Of a stretch of DNA of 64,000 nucleotides, positions 25,497 to 35,940 are shown piece by piece. A model generated the notes under the pieces. That model saw only the letters and a program-made list of their open reading frames with translations. It was not told the origin of the DNA and did not search any database. The stretch spans positions 3,832,501 to 3,896,500 of the forward strand of contig CM052360.1 in the NCBI GenBank assembly GCA_028551475.1, written 5' to 3'. This DNA comes from Casuarina equisetifolia (Eukaryota; Streptophyta; Magnoliopsida; Fagales; Casuarinaceae). Numbering within the stretch: position 1 is the stretch's first letter; each line of letters starts with the position of its first letter. The translations under genes and the position numbers were made by a program.

Positions 25497-26500
25497 GTTT
25501 TCACATATACACAAAAAATATCTTCCTCAACCCAAAATGTCAAATGCTCAAAGAGGAAGCTCTTAACCAAATCAAAGAGGTTCTCATAAACAAGCACCCA
25601 ACTTTCATTTGAGTTGCCTAAGAGGTACATCAAGATGGACAACCTCATCTCCATGGTTTCATTCAATTCGAGACCAAATCCCATACTACGAAGCAAAGTT
25701 TCTTTGACATCCATAGATCTTCGACTAGATTAGCACTTTTCCATCCTAACATTCAAGGAGCCAAAGAGGACAAAGTAGTTCTTAACTATAGCTTGAAGTA
25801 CAATGATTTTGTAGGTTTTAGGGAGTTCAAATCCCTTAAAATCAAGAAAGATATAAACAAAATCTATAGTGTTGCGCTTACAACCATAAAAACATAGTTG
25901 GTGCTCAAAATCATCAAGGCTAGAGCGTCGAGAGATTTCATAATACATTATGACAAGATCATCGCAAATCTTCGAAAAATTCACAAACTGCTACTGGAAG
26001 AATTTTGGCCAAAGTACACCAAATTTGTCAAAGTGCCACATGCACTTATTGATTATGCAACAAAGTTCATCAAAATACTAGATAATCTAATAAGGCCTAA
26101 ATGGCTTACTTCAATCATAATTGAAAGCCCATCCTGTATAGGTAAAACCTATTAGGCCAAATCACTTGGCCTACATAACTATTACAAGGGATAGTTAGAC
26201 TTTAAATTGTACAAAGACAACACTTTGTATAAAGTGCTAGATGACTTTCCCCTAAAAAAGTTACTCTGCTGGAATGATTAAATTGGCGCATAACATAATT
26301 GGATTTCAAATATCAAATATGCGCTCCTTCACACGATTAAAGGTGGGATACCTAAAATCGTGTTGTGTAATCTTGGGAATGAGTCTAGCTATAAAACCCA
26401 TTTGGCCAAGGCAAAGAACCAAGGATTAGCATCCTGGATTGCAGTAAATGTAGTCGTTGTTAACATTTACGTCTCCCTCATCTCAACTTGCATCAACTAG
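25497..26500 (+). pseudogene. Endogenous geminivirus-like Rep (replication initiator) fossil
   Basis: A decayed replication-associated protein gene about as long as a geminivirus Rep gene. In order: a motif I-like VFTYTQ (25497–25514); motif II HLH in HLHGFIQF (25646–25669); the FHPNIQGAK block that ends the geminivirus-specific region (25739–25765); a YxxK motif III, YSLK (25787–25798); an eroded Walker A ending IGKT (26138–26149), its first Gly replaced; Walker B VLDDF (26234–26248); and motif C GGIPKIVLCN (26342–26371). All but motif I lie in one frame. That frame has stops near 25602, 25611, 25893, 26153 and 26195, more at about 26280 and 26292, and ends at 26498–26500; motif I is in another frame. 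Motif set and order are those of Geminiviridae Rep, not of Helitrons or bacterial plasmid Reps. It cannot encode a working protein. Confidence 0.9.
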
Positions 26501-27724
26501 GAGGCAATACGCCTCTTACCAATCTACAGCTTTAACCTTGTCCAATGCCCATGCAAGATTGTTGCACTCCATTAGTACAGCATTTATGGAGGATGGAACA
26601 ATGATCAAGCCAACGATGCCAGAGAGGAAAGGCTTGGTTGTATATACCATTCCTCTAAAACCATTCAGCATAACAAAGTAGATCAATTGAAGACCCCAAA
26701 CCCTTGGACATTATATGTTTTCAAAGTAAACTACTGCACAAGAGTCGCACTCTAACTATTAGAGTGCACAATCACCATAAAAACAAAAAGGAATGCGACT
26801 AGTGCTTCAAAAGTGAATGCACATGCTTTTACCTTAATCAAACATAGGCTACTTGGACATATCTCTATTCTCCATGCTTTTTCTTACATAAATATGTTGA
26901 AATATGTAATACCTCAGACTTTTAGCTAGACTCTTGTAACATATGAAATAGAACAAATAATATGGAGACTACATTATTATTAAGACCAAACAATCACATT
27001 TGTTCCATCAAATGTACTTTAACGATTGTTGCCACAACCCACTTCATCTCTTCATCTTTATAGTTCATCCTATTCACATTTGATCGTAGTCAAATTCCAT
27101 TTATTAAATAGTACATGTTTAATGAATCGACATGTTCATTTACATGACACACTCAAAACATTCAACAATAGGATGAACTATAATTTGGCCATACAAATTG
27201 TACAAACAATACATACATTGTTAAAATCATACAAAGACAACACCTTATTCCATTCCCACCAAAAAACCCACAGGCTCATGCCTACATACCCGTTATTTAT
27301 TACATGTATTGGTCTTACACCTAGGTACCCACACATTACATGTATTGGTCTTATGCCTAGGTACCCATCATATTTTTACTTCTATTGATCTTATGTCTAA
27401 TTGTCAATTACCATTGACACAAATCGTGTTAAGGATGAGTTCTCACACTTAATCTATACCATTACACAAACGCAATACAACCATTACTTCTTAGGTTAAG
27501 CTAACAAGCCTTGCATGAATACCTTATCGACTAGCCTTTCGTCCGCTTATGCTTTACAATTGTTAGCCTAAGCCTCCACACTTAACCTAAGCCTTCACAT
27601 GTAAAGCTCATGTGTCAACCAATGAATTTAATGATTAAATTCAAATTAAAGCGTAAACAATGTTCTTGCGGTAGTTGTAGATAGCCAATTATTGCTCTTT
27701 GCGTGGCCACAGCTCACGGAGTGG
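26501..27724. other. Remainder of the copy-1-specific insert downstream of the Rep fossil
   Basis: Absent from the paralogous sites after P450 copies 2 and 3, so it probably arrived with the Rep fossil. In geminiviruses the activator and replication-enhancer genes follow Rep on the same strand and the coat gene faces them. I looked for these and cannot support any: frames such as 26457–26681 and 27026–27388 show no motif I trust. No nonanucleotide origin with a stem-loop was seen. Three imperfect ~43-bp units lie at 27296–27400. Confidence 0.5.
27296..27400 (+). repeat. Short minisatellite, ~43-bp unit
   Basis: The unit ACATGTATTGGTCTTACACC plus TAGGTACCCA occurs twice almost exactly, and a third diverged unit follows (CTTCTATTGATCTTATGTCT). 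It lies within the insert that carries the Rep fossil. Confidence 0.8.
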
Positions 27725-28860
27725 GCTAATCTATAATATTATGTTATAAACCTATATCCATCTTAAACTTTAAAATAATTGAAACTTACTTAGTGGCAAT
27801 CGTTTAGTGTTATTAAATACCTTCAACGCCCAAGAATGATGATCCAATAGACGATAGTTGAGGAATTCGTATATGCATGTATTAATAAATTTTGGCACCT
27901 TAAAAAAATGACTCGGAGACGTAACATTTGTAATTGAAGAAAGAATTTGAGCAATGGCATTGGTCCTAGGACTACAATTAGATGCTTAAGTTATCTAAAG
28001 AACAACAAAACTCCCAGATTTGGTGTAATGATCTATAACACTTTGTTCCCATACCATAACATCGTTACACATTTTCTAAGGGCACTTCGTGTTGGAAAGT
28101 TAGCGACCTGCTATTGCAGTCTGAAAACAACAGTTCACAAGCACACGAAGGCAGTGTCAACATCAATCAATGTGATTCTTTTGAGGTTTTAGCAAAGTAG
28201 CCAATTTTATAAAACTCCTTGAAGACAAAGTATAAATATGTTTTTATGTGCCTACAACAGCTTCTGGTTTAAAAGACAAAAGAAATTCTACATAGACCTT
28301 CATCAGTAAATAATTAATCTATCTACTTAGTAAAAATACATAGGGATTATTGAAAAGTCGTAGCTGTAATCTCCAAGGAACAATCCGCTCGGATTAGTTA
28401 TGTAGCAAGACCATCAACGCGATGACCTGGTGTTTGTGTCCATTCTCCTGATGCGACAATGTCTACGTTGGAAAAAGAAACATTAAAAAAGAAAAAAAGA
28501 AAAAAAGAAAAAAAGAAAAAAAGAAAAAAAGAAAAAAAGAAAAAAAGAAAAAAATATAGCCCATTGGATTCCCTTCCAAGCAACCTTATAATACATAAAA
28601 CCATCTTCGTTGAAATTAAAGAGTCAGTCTGCCATCTAGTCTGCATCGTCCAGTTTGGAATCTCAGAACTATGATGGGAACATGCGTGTGGAGGTGTTAT
28701 TATACAGAGATGCTATGCGACGTACTCTTGGTTTTTATGCTTCAAATTTCAGTATCGAAATCATTACAATGTAAGCTAGAAGATGACAATAACCAAAACA
28801 AATAGCTGACAATAAAACTATAGTATTGTATAACATTCTATTTATGTATTAGGATATTAT
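27725..28860. repeat. Duplicated module segment (partner of 49440–50481)
   Basis: About 1.1 kb matching 49440–50481 base for base over long runs, beginning CTAATCTATAATATTATGTT. A more distant relative is at ~42030–42560. It ends in 'GTAAGCTAGAAGATGACAAT' then AACCAAAACAAATAGCTG, the unoccupied form of the site into which the copia element at 50482 inserted. No conserved ORF. Confidence 0.85.
28491..28554. repeat. (GAAAAAAA)8 octamer array
   Basis: Eight uninterrupted copies of GAAAAAAA. The paralogous position at about 50231–50245 has only one full unit and a partial one, so the array expanded in this module alone. Confidence 0.95.
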
Positions 28861-29100
28861 CCTCCCATATCGTTGAGAAAAAGGAAGTGGAGATGAAGGT
28901 AAAATATAGGGAAACCGAGAGACAATAACAGCCGTTTAATGTACCCTGTCACATCATCACAAAGACGTTAAGTTTCAATTAGCTGTGCCCATACATTTTA
29001 AAGATCCTCAAAATGCCCTACCAAAGTAGGGAAAAAGAACAATAGTTAAAAGTTTTAATTGACTTGGAAGACAGAAACAGAACCATAATCTTCTTTCAGC

Positions 29101-29165
29101 AGGTTTACATATTGCGCAAGTGACGAAATTAGGACGCTGGGTCTTCTTCAAAGTCATCCCTGAAT
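29101..29165 (-). pseudogene. Remnant of a small PGR/YF-motif protein gene
   Basis: Read on the minus strand this encodes RDDFEEDPAS, then a stop, then FRHLRNM. It matches the last ~19 codons of the copy at 21298 except that the conserved Tyr codon has become TAA. Upstream of RDDF the similarity ends abruptly and is replaced by sequence resembling the 5' flank of other copies (compare 29180–29480 with 43190–43480). Most of the gene has therefore been deleted. Confidence 0.85.
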
Positions 29166-30455
29166 CAGCGTAAACGCTGTTTTGTTCAATCTTTTCACCT
29201 GTATCCTCGAAACCCTGGTTACTGAAACGACTCTGCTCCCACGTGAAAGTTCAAGGAACTTGTTGGATTGAAAAAGTATGTAAACAGTTTAAACTGAAGA
29301 GAAGCGACCTTTGGAGGGAACATATTTCCCGGAGATGTTACATGAGAAGAAGAAAAAAAAGAAAGAAAAGTAAATCTCTAGAAAATGTGGGAAGAGAAAA
29401 GGATCTAGAAATACTAAAATGTTAATCGGTGATTAAGTTCATTAGTTCCAATCAACTTAAACTATATCAAAATTTTCGGGAGGATTAGTGGGGCTTCTAT
29501 CTCATAAAACTGGTATTCTTCTTGTTTCAACAAGAGGAAGAGTAGGATTTTGGAATTCACATTTCTATTGTAATTCCTCTCGTTTGGGGAAGATGCCAAA
29601 TGGTCCTTCCTTTTTCAGCGCTCCAGTTTATCCAATTTCGTCAATTCAATTGTCATTGATTAAGCATTATTAGCGTTTAACAGGGTCAAGAAAATATATG
29701 AAAATAAATTCAGTAATAAGGTTGGAGATGGCCATAAGCATGCATGGGTTACTTTTCAGTTCTGAATTATCAAGGAGAATATATCACAGGATATGAGGTT
29801 ATAACACGACAATTAGATCTTATATCAATAATTGAAGATATAAATTGTGTTATATTTATGGAGCTAGCATTTTCAACCCTGATACCAATTACGTACTGTC
29901 ATGGACAAATTAAACAGCTCTGGCCAGTCAATTTGAAAGCAATAATTTGTATACTTTTTTTTTTGTAGTAAAAGGTCAAGAATTATATATCATTATAAAA
30001 AATTATAAAAATTTTCAATTATAACATCATCGTTTAAGCTTAAACAATTTTCATACTTGGTTGTCTTGAGTTGAATTAAGGGCTCAAATTTAAATGCAAC
30101 GTGTTAACCTTTTGAACATTCTTATAAACATTCAATCCATGTCAGAGCTTATTATAACATTATAAAATTCTTATTAATGTTTCAATACTCCAATTAATTA
30201 TTTTTTTTTTTTGCGAGATGCAATATCAGCATTCAATCCAGTCCTTAGATGAACCCCACCTCACTTTGATTGAAGCAAGAAGAGAAGGAAAACGTAAAGG
30301 AACAAAAATAAAAAAAACACAAACACAAAACACAAAAAGTAGAGTTAAAGATATCCAAACATCACACTAAGGATTTCCATTGACAAAAAGATGCCTTCAT
30401 TAACTTTCATTTTTATTTAAAAACCAAAACAGTACGGCCATCTCATGCCGAAGGA

Positions 30456-30665
30456 TTACTTCTTGTGCAGATCGCGGAAGTATTCCGCCGGTGATCGTTC
30501 AAACTCAGCCCTTGATATAGAGTGATTCCCTCCGGGGGCTTTCATAATTTCATTGTTCCCTGTCGATCCTGAGGCTTTCGGGGCAGACGTACCTTGGACT
30601 GCACCACCGGCGGACTTGACTCCCGCCGACTTGGTGTTTTGATTGTTGTTCTTGCTGCAATCCAT
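30456..30665 (-). CDS. Small PGR/YF-motif family protein lacking the membrane span (copy 2)
   Basis: A 69-residue ORF. The N-terminus (MDCSKNNNQNTKSA) resembles copy 1 and the C-terminus keeps the family signature: MKAPGG (41–46), ISRAEFE (50–56), SP (58–59), EYFRDLHKK (61–69). The hydrophobic span is replaced by a Gly/Ser/Ala-rich stretch (SAGGAVQGTSAPKASGSTG), so it should be soluble. It uses the same start context as copy 1 (CACAATGGATTGC). The conserved upstream block follows at 30666–30980, but no P450 lies beside it; two LINE fragments and a copia element occupy the next 10 kb. Function unknown. The Gly-to-Arg difference in MKAPG(R/G) and FERSP in place of FEEDP are shared with the copy at 45020. 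Confidence 0.6.
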   Translation of the reverse strand: MDCSKNNNQNTKSAGVKSAGGAVQGTSAPKASGSTGNNEIMKAPGGNHSISRAEFERSPAEYFRDLHKK

Positions 30666-31148
30666 TGTGGCTCCAATGATCCTCTGATTGATAATATAAT
30701 CTTCTTTTTTGAACTATGCGAGATTACAGCATGCTCATGGAGCATTTGTACTACAAGATCTTCAATCTCTTGTAATTCGAAAGTCACGTAGAACTTGATT
30801 TTATCCGGAGTTTTGCGTAAACGAGTGCTTTGGTCAATCTTAGTGTAGTTTTCGAGGTCTTGGTCATTGTTACGACGCTCCCTGCATGTAGAAGTTAATA
30901 GGAACTTCCTAACTCAAAAAAAGACGTATTCAATTTCACGTCCAACTAAGCGACGCCCGGAAAGGAAATATTTTCGAAGGGTTGCATGGGAGGGGGCCTG
31001 GGGAACTCTCCCTTGAAAATGAACAATTAATGTTCCTATATCTTGTTAGCTTAAAATTTTAATCTAATCTTTGGGACAACTAATAACTTTTCATGTTAAA
31101 AAAATAAAAAGGCTCAGATCACACCTTATTTTCATAATTAGCCCATGT

Positions 31149-32150
31149 TTTTTTTTTTTGATGAATATGTGAGTTTATTCATCGAAAAATAAGAAAGTAT
31201 AAAAACTTAGGGACATACCCCAACATTACAATTTAGCTAAGAGAAAATTGAATGTGGAATCCTCTAACTATGACACAATAAAATATTCGTCTAAGAAAGT
31301 TTGATATTCCTAAATTGGGACGCTTTTCCATGTACTACTTTCCTGATTCTATTCAATAAAATTGGTATTTTAACAGTCTTATTTTGAAGATGTCTACGAT
31401 TATGTTCAAACCATATACAATACATGTAAGCTAAGAAAGAAAGTTTAAGAAGTTTTGCAACCAAATCTTTGCCTTTCATTGCTTTAGCCATCCATTGCAG
31501 TTCATAATTCCAATCATTAATGTTCCTATGTATACCTTGTTGCGCAAGTATACTATGCCATATTTTCTTAGTCCAAGGACATTGAAAAAACAAGTGAGAC
31601 CTACTTTTCAATTGAGAACTACATGAATTACAAGATAGGTCAATTGAGGGAAGCCATCGAGATACCACATTTGCTGTAGAAGTTTATCTCTACATATGAG
31701 CCATCAATGAAATTATGTTTGCTAATTCTACTTAACCATATCAAGTTATGCCATTCAACCTCAATATTAACTTGGCGCAAATCATTATATGCCTCTTTAC
31801 AATAATAAAAAGGTTTGGAGAGTGTAGATATGAGAATCAGTCGTAATTTAAAAAGACCTCTCCAACTCCATGCCATATTTTCCTTTATGTTAAGTTGCAT
31901 AATTGAAACTCTTTTACATTTAGTACTATAAATCCATCTACACCATAAAGATGAACTGGGATAATTGATGAGATTCTAGAATGACCTCTTTAATAAATCC
32001 TTATTCCATACTTTAAGATTTAGGAGCCTAAGTCCTCCTTCCTTTTTAAGTGAACAAACAACTTGCCAAGCAATCTTGTGAGTTTTATGATCTGTAGAAT
32101 TGCCCACCCATAGAAAATGTTATGTTTTATGATTGACAAAATTGCAGACT
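31149..32150 (-). mobile_element. 5'-truncated L1-type LINE fragment (first)
   Basis: Minus-strand sequence with a poly(A) tail (T run 31149–31160) and an ORF2 C-terminus. The frame at 31291–31668 holds a zinc-binding, zf-RVT-like segment (CNSC…, then HLFFQCPWTKKIW, then AYMYCIWFEHNRR), and 31640–31900 holds the preceding part (SWRGLFKLRLILI). The 3' UTR resembles that of the neighbouring fragment and the short piece at 5424. The rest of ORF2 is missing and frames are broken. Confidence 0.8.
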
Positions 32151-34135
32151 TTTTTCTTTTGATTGAAATGTAAGTTGCATTAATAAAATATAATATACAA
32201 AAGCATAAGGGCATATCTTAGTATTACAACAATTTTCCAAAAAATTAAAAGTAAGAGAAAATAGAGGTTGGAAGCCTCCAAATCTCACTCAAAATAATAT
32301 TTCCTTATAAGGGCTTGATATTGAAAAGTAGAGAAGCTCTCCCGCATATAATTTTTCTTACTTTAGTCAACAAGATTGAAATGTCAATTATTCTATTATA
32401 AAATTTTCTTCGATTCCATTCCGCACATAAGCAATAAATACAAGCTAAAAATGATATTTTAAAAAGTTTTGCAGCCAAATCTTTACCTTTAAATGCTTTG
32501 ATTATCTATTGTAATTTTTCATTCCATCATTTAATGTGACTTTGAATTCCATTTTGAGTGAGGATATTCTTCCAAATCAACATTGTGCATGGACATTCAA
32601 AAAACATATGACTCTTGTTTTCTACTTGAGACTAACAAAAGTCACAGTATAGGTTAACGGTAAGAAGCCATTGTACCATTCTTTCTATTGTAAAAAGTCG
32701 ATCATGACAAACTAGCCATCCAATAAAGTTATGCTTGCAAATGCCACAAATCCAAATTGGATCATACTAATCCACCTTTTCATTTATTGATTAAAGATCC
32801 TGATAAATATCTTTGCAACAATAGGCAGACCTAGAAATTATTGAGGTAAACATAGGCCTTAATTTGAGAAGACCTCTTTGACTCCATATCATGGAACCTT
32901 TGATATCAAGCTGCATTATCGAAGTTCTTTTACATTTTATACTATGTATCCATTTACTCTATAATGAAGAATTTGGAAGATTTATGAGAGTCCAAAGCAT
33001 ACGTCCTAAAAAGACTTTATTCCAAAGTTTAAGATTTGGTAACCCCAATCCCTCTTCCTTTTTGGTGAGCAAAGTGTTTGCTAAGCAACTTTGTGGAAAA
33101 ATTGTATATATGTACTGCTTGCCTATAAAAGTCCCTAATCTTTTTCTCTATCTTAGAAATTGTTTGCTTCGACTATAAGAAAACTTGTGTCCAAAATGTA
33201 CATGTGAAAATTAGGATTGATTTTGCCAACTGTAATCTTCTAGCAAAGCTAAGATGTTTTATTCCTTAACCTTCTATTCTTCCAAATGTTTTATCTATCA
33301 AACTTTTGCAATCAACATGAAGAACTCCAAGATATCGAATAGGGAGTGTACCTAGAGGGAAAGATGAGTGATTTAAGATAAGAAGCTGCTATTGTTATGA
33401 TAATCCTAAAAAGAACATTTAACATTTACTTGGGTTGTAATGAAGGCTCGTACATTCACCAAAATCCTCCAAAGCTTTGATAAGACAAATCACTGAACTT
33501 ATATCTCCATGGGAGAAAACAATAAATCATCAATAAAGCACAAATGGCTGATTTTCTCAATTTTGAATCGCTAATGGAACTTAAAAGCTGATGTAGACGT
33601 ATTTGTAATAATAATTTTGTTAAGTATTTCCATAACTAGGACAAATAAATATAGGGATAATGGGTCTAGTTGTCTCAATCCATTGGTACCTTCAAAGTAA
33701 CTTGCATGCTCTCCATTGAAATTTACTGAGAACCTTGTTGTGGTAATGCATTCACCTATGAGATCAACTAAATATTGAGGAGTATTAATAGCTTTCAAAA
33801 CTCTTAATATGGCTTCCCACTTAACTATATCATATACTTTCATGAGATCAATTTTTATGGTTACACACTTACCTTTATCATCTTTATGATAATTGTGAAA
33901 TAATTCCTAACATAGCATAATATTCTAAAAAATCTGACATCCTTTAATGAAGGCAGTTTGGTTTTGGCTTACTACTGTTGGAATAATAACATTCAACTTC
34001 CCAACTAACATCTTGGATATAATTTTGTAAAGAACATTGCAACATGCTATTAGTCTATAATCTTTATTACCATAAGGATTGGGAACCTTAGGGACTAAAG
34101 ATAACAATGTAGAGTTTATAACCTTCAACAATTTC
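32151..34135 (-). mobile_element. L1-type LINE fragment with reverse transcriptase (second)
   Basis: A second minus-strand LINE starts with its own 3' end at ~32151. Reading 5'→3' on the minus strand: RT fingers/palm at 34131–33925 (LVPKVPNP, DYRLIACCNVLYKIISK, QTAFIKG), then 33843–33571 with GLRQLDPLSLYLFVLVMEIL, where the usual Gly of the RQGDP block is Leu. Degraded zf-RVT sequence follows towards 32300. The catalytic YADD-type motif and endonuclease are not seen intact. The tail-to-head arrangement with the first fragment suggests independent insertions close together. Confidence 0.82.
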
Positions 34136-34270
34136 CTAGATGAGAGAAACTCTAGGAATTAACCCGTGTTTCAATTGGTGCAACAACCATATCAGCTCCT
34201 TGCGAAGTGTAGCGATCTAAATGAATGTCAAGATAACGTTGGTTGAGTTTATGCTCAAATGAGTTTCCCA

Positions 34271-35035
34271 TGAAAAAGAAGACTCTCTATCACCCCAGAA
34301 CTAGGCACTGCATGCAGGAGTTCAACAAGCTTGCAACATGCAGATAACGTGAGCTCAACACACAAGTGTCAAACACATTAGGCATGCTAATCATTTGTTG
34401 TATAATGGAATTCCACCAAGCATAATCAACACTGTTACACCAACCACCCTGCTACCACCATCGGACAACGAGGCAACCAAAACATGGTTTGCACAGAACA
34501 TAGCAGTAGGAAAGCATGGATGTCTTACGCCTGCATGTTACAAGGAGACATGATAGCAATAGACATGAGTTATGCATGTGTAGGCGCACAAAGCTCATTA
34601 CTCCTAATTGACTTATAAAGAATGTGCATGCATCATGGCTCCATACTGCTACACTATTGGAGATGTGAAGTCTGCTTTTGGTAAGTTCAAAAGAACAAGC
34701 TGTGATGTGGAAGGTATGTCATATGGAAGACAACCCAATGCTACAAAGAGTCCTAGCCCTACAAAGCAAGTCATGAGCCTTGAAAGTCTTGGCATAAAGC
34801 ATGGAACAACAGGAAAGAAGTCAAGAACTAGTCAGGACAGGAATGTCCCTTTTTGCTTTATCTAAGAGTCATGTTGTAAACTTCCATGAAGTTGCATAGA
34901 AGAAATAAGTGGTGTTGAACACTTATAAATAGGTATGGCTTGCCTATGAGAAAAGTGAGCCTCAAGATTATGTAACTCAATCATCTGAATCCAATTACAT
35001 CTTCCGCATTTTGCCTAAAACTCTGTTTTTCTTCT
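34271..35035 (+). repeat. 5' LTR of copia element 1
   Basis: 765 bp, starting TGAAAAAGAAG and ending TTTTTCTTCT directly before the primer-binding site. It contains 'CTATAAATAG'-like TATA sequence near 34920 (ACTTATAAATAGGTATGGC), matched in the 3' LTR at about 41025. Confidence 0.9.
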
Positions 35036-35209
35036 TGGTATTAGAGTGGTTTCGATCACATACCACCACTCCAACTATATCACCCAAATGCCTTCCATCA
35101 TGTCATCATTTCCTATATCCATTTCCTATCCTTTTCCCAACACCGTTAATGTTAGCAACTTTGTTACCATCAAACTTACCGAAGGAAGTTATCTCTCACG
35201 GATGATTTA

Positions 35210-35940
35210 AGTTAAGTCACTCAAACCCAAAATGCATATTGAGGAGAGCTCACTCAAAAGAATAACCTGACTCTAATACCACTTGATGCGGTTCTTATGG
35301 TAGGCTTAAGTGAGCTTAGGTTAAGAAAATAACTAGAAATTATTTTTTTAGTATTTTTGGGTTTTCTGTGGGAAAAGTGAGTGTTTAGTAGGGAGAAAGG
35401 GAGGAAAAACGAAAATATGAAGAACAAAAACAAAAGATAGATGCTAATAAGCTCCAAGATGTAAAGGTAACACCATCAGTCAAGGAGGTGCTCCACCACC
35501 AATCCCTGGCAAGAATTGGATAAATGATACAAAAGTTAATCACACAACTCAAAGGTTTCTATTCTTTGGAAACAAGTATGCTTACAACTAAAACAATGCT
35601 CCCTTTAAATAGGCAGCTAAACATAACCCTAGAAGGATCTTGGTAAATCAGGAATCCTTAAAACCTAATTCTAGAATGATCCTAACAAGTCAAGAATCCC
35701 TAAAATTAAGGAAGTCTTAACAAATCTAGATTCTAAAAAATAAGGAAATCCTTAACAAATTAGAGATCTAATAAGTATGGAAACCCAGATAAATTAGGAA
35801 CTTAGACAATTAAGGAAAACCAAACAAAAGAAAATATTCTCAGATAATAAAGACCTAAGAAATTAATGACTCAACAACTATTTAAGAAACTCCCTCATGG
35901 TAAAGACTATAGAGATGCTATGAAATATACTTAGGATGAT
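35210..35940 (-). mobile_element. LTR fragment of another copia element nested in gag
   Basis: The gag frame of copia 1 is cut between the block ending KLTEGSYL (~35195) and the block resuming near 35945. In between, 35271–35281 reads CTCTAATACCA, the reverse complement of a Met-initiator primer-binding site, immediately followed by sequence that would be an LTR end on the minus strand. A minus-strand TATA-like TATTTAAA lies at ~35605. This fits an LTR plus a little internal sequence of a second element inserted in reverse. I cannot see the outer LTR border exactly. Confidence 0.6.

Noticed and set aside
26457..26681. ORF just past the Rep fossil, considered as an activator-protein relic
   Set aside because: Position fits but no zinc-binding or other diagnostic residues were visible.
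27731..27742. TAATATTATG resembling the geminivirus nonanucleotide
   Set aside because: It belongs to the host module (also at 49446 and, altered, at 60260), has no stem-loop and lies outside the viral insert.
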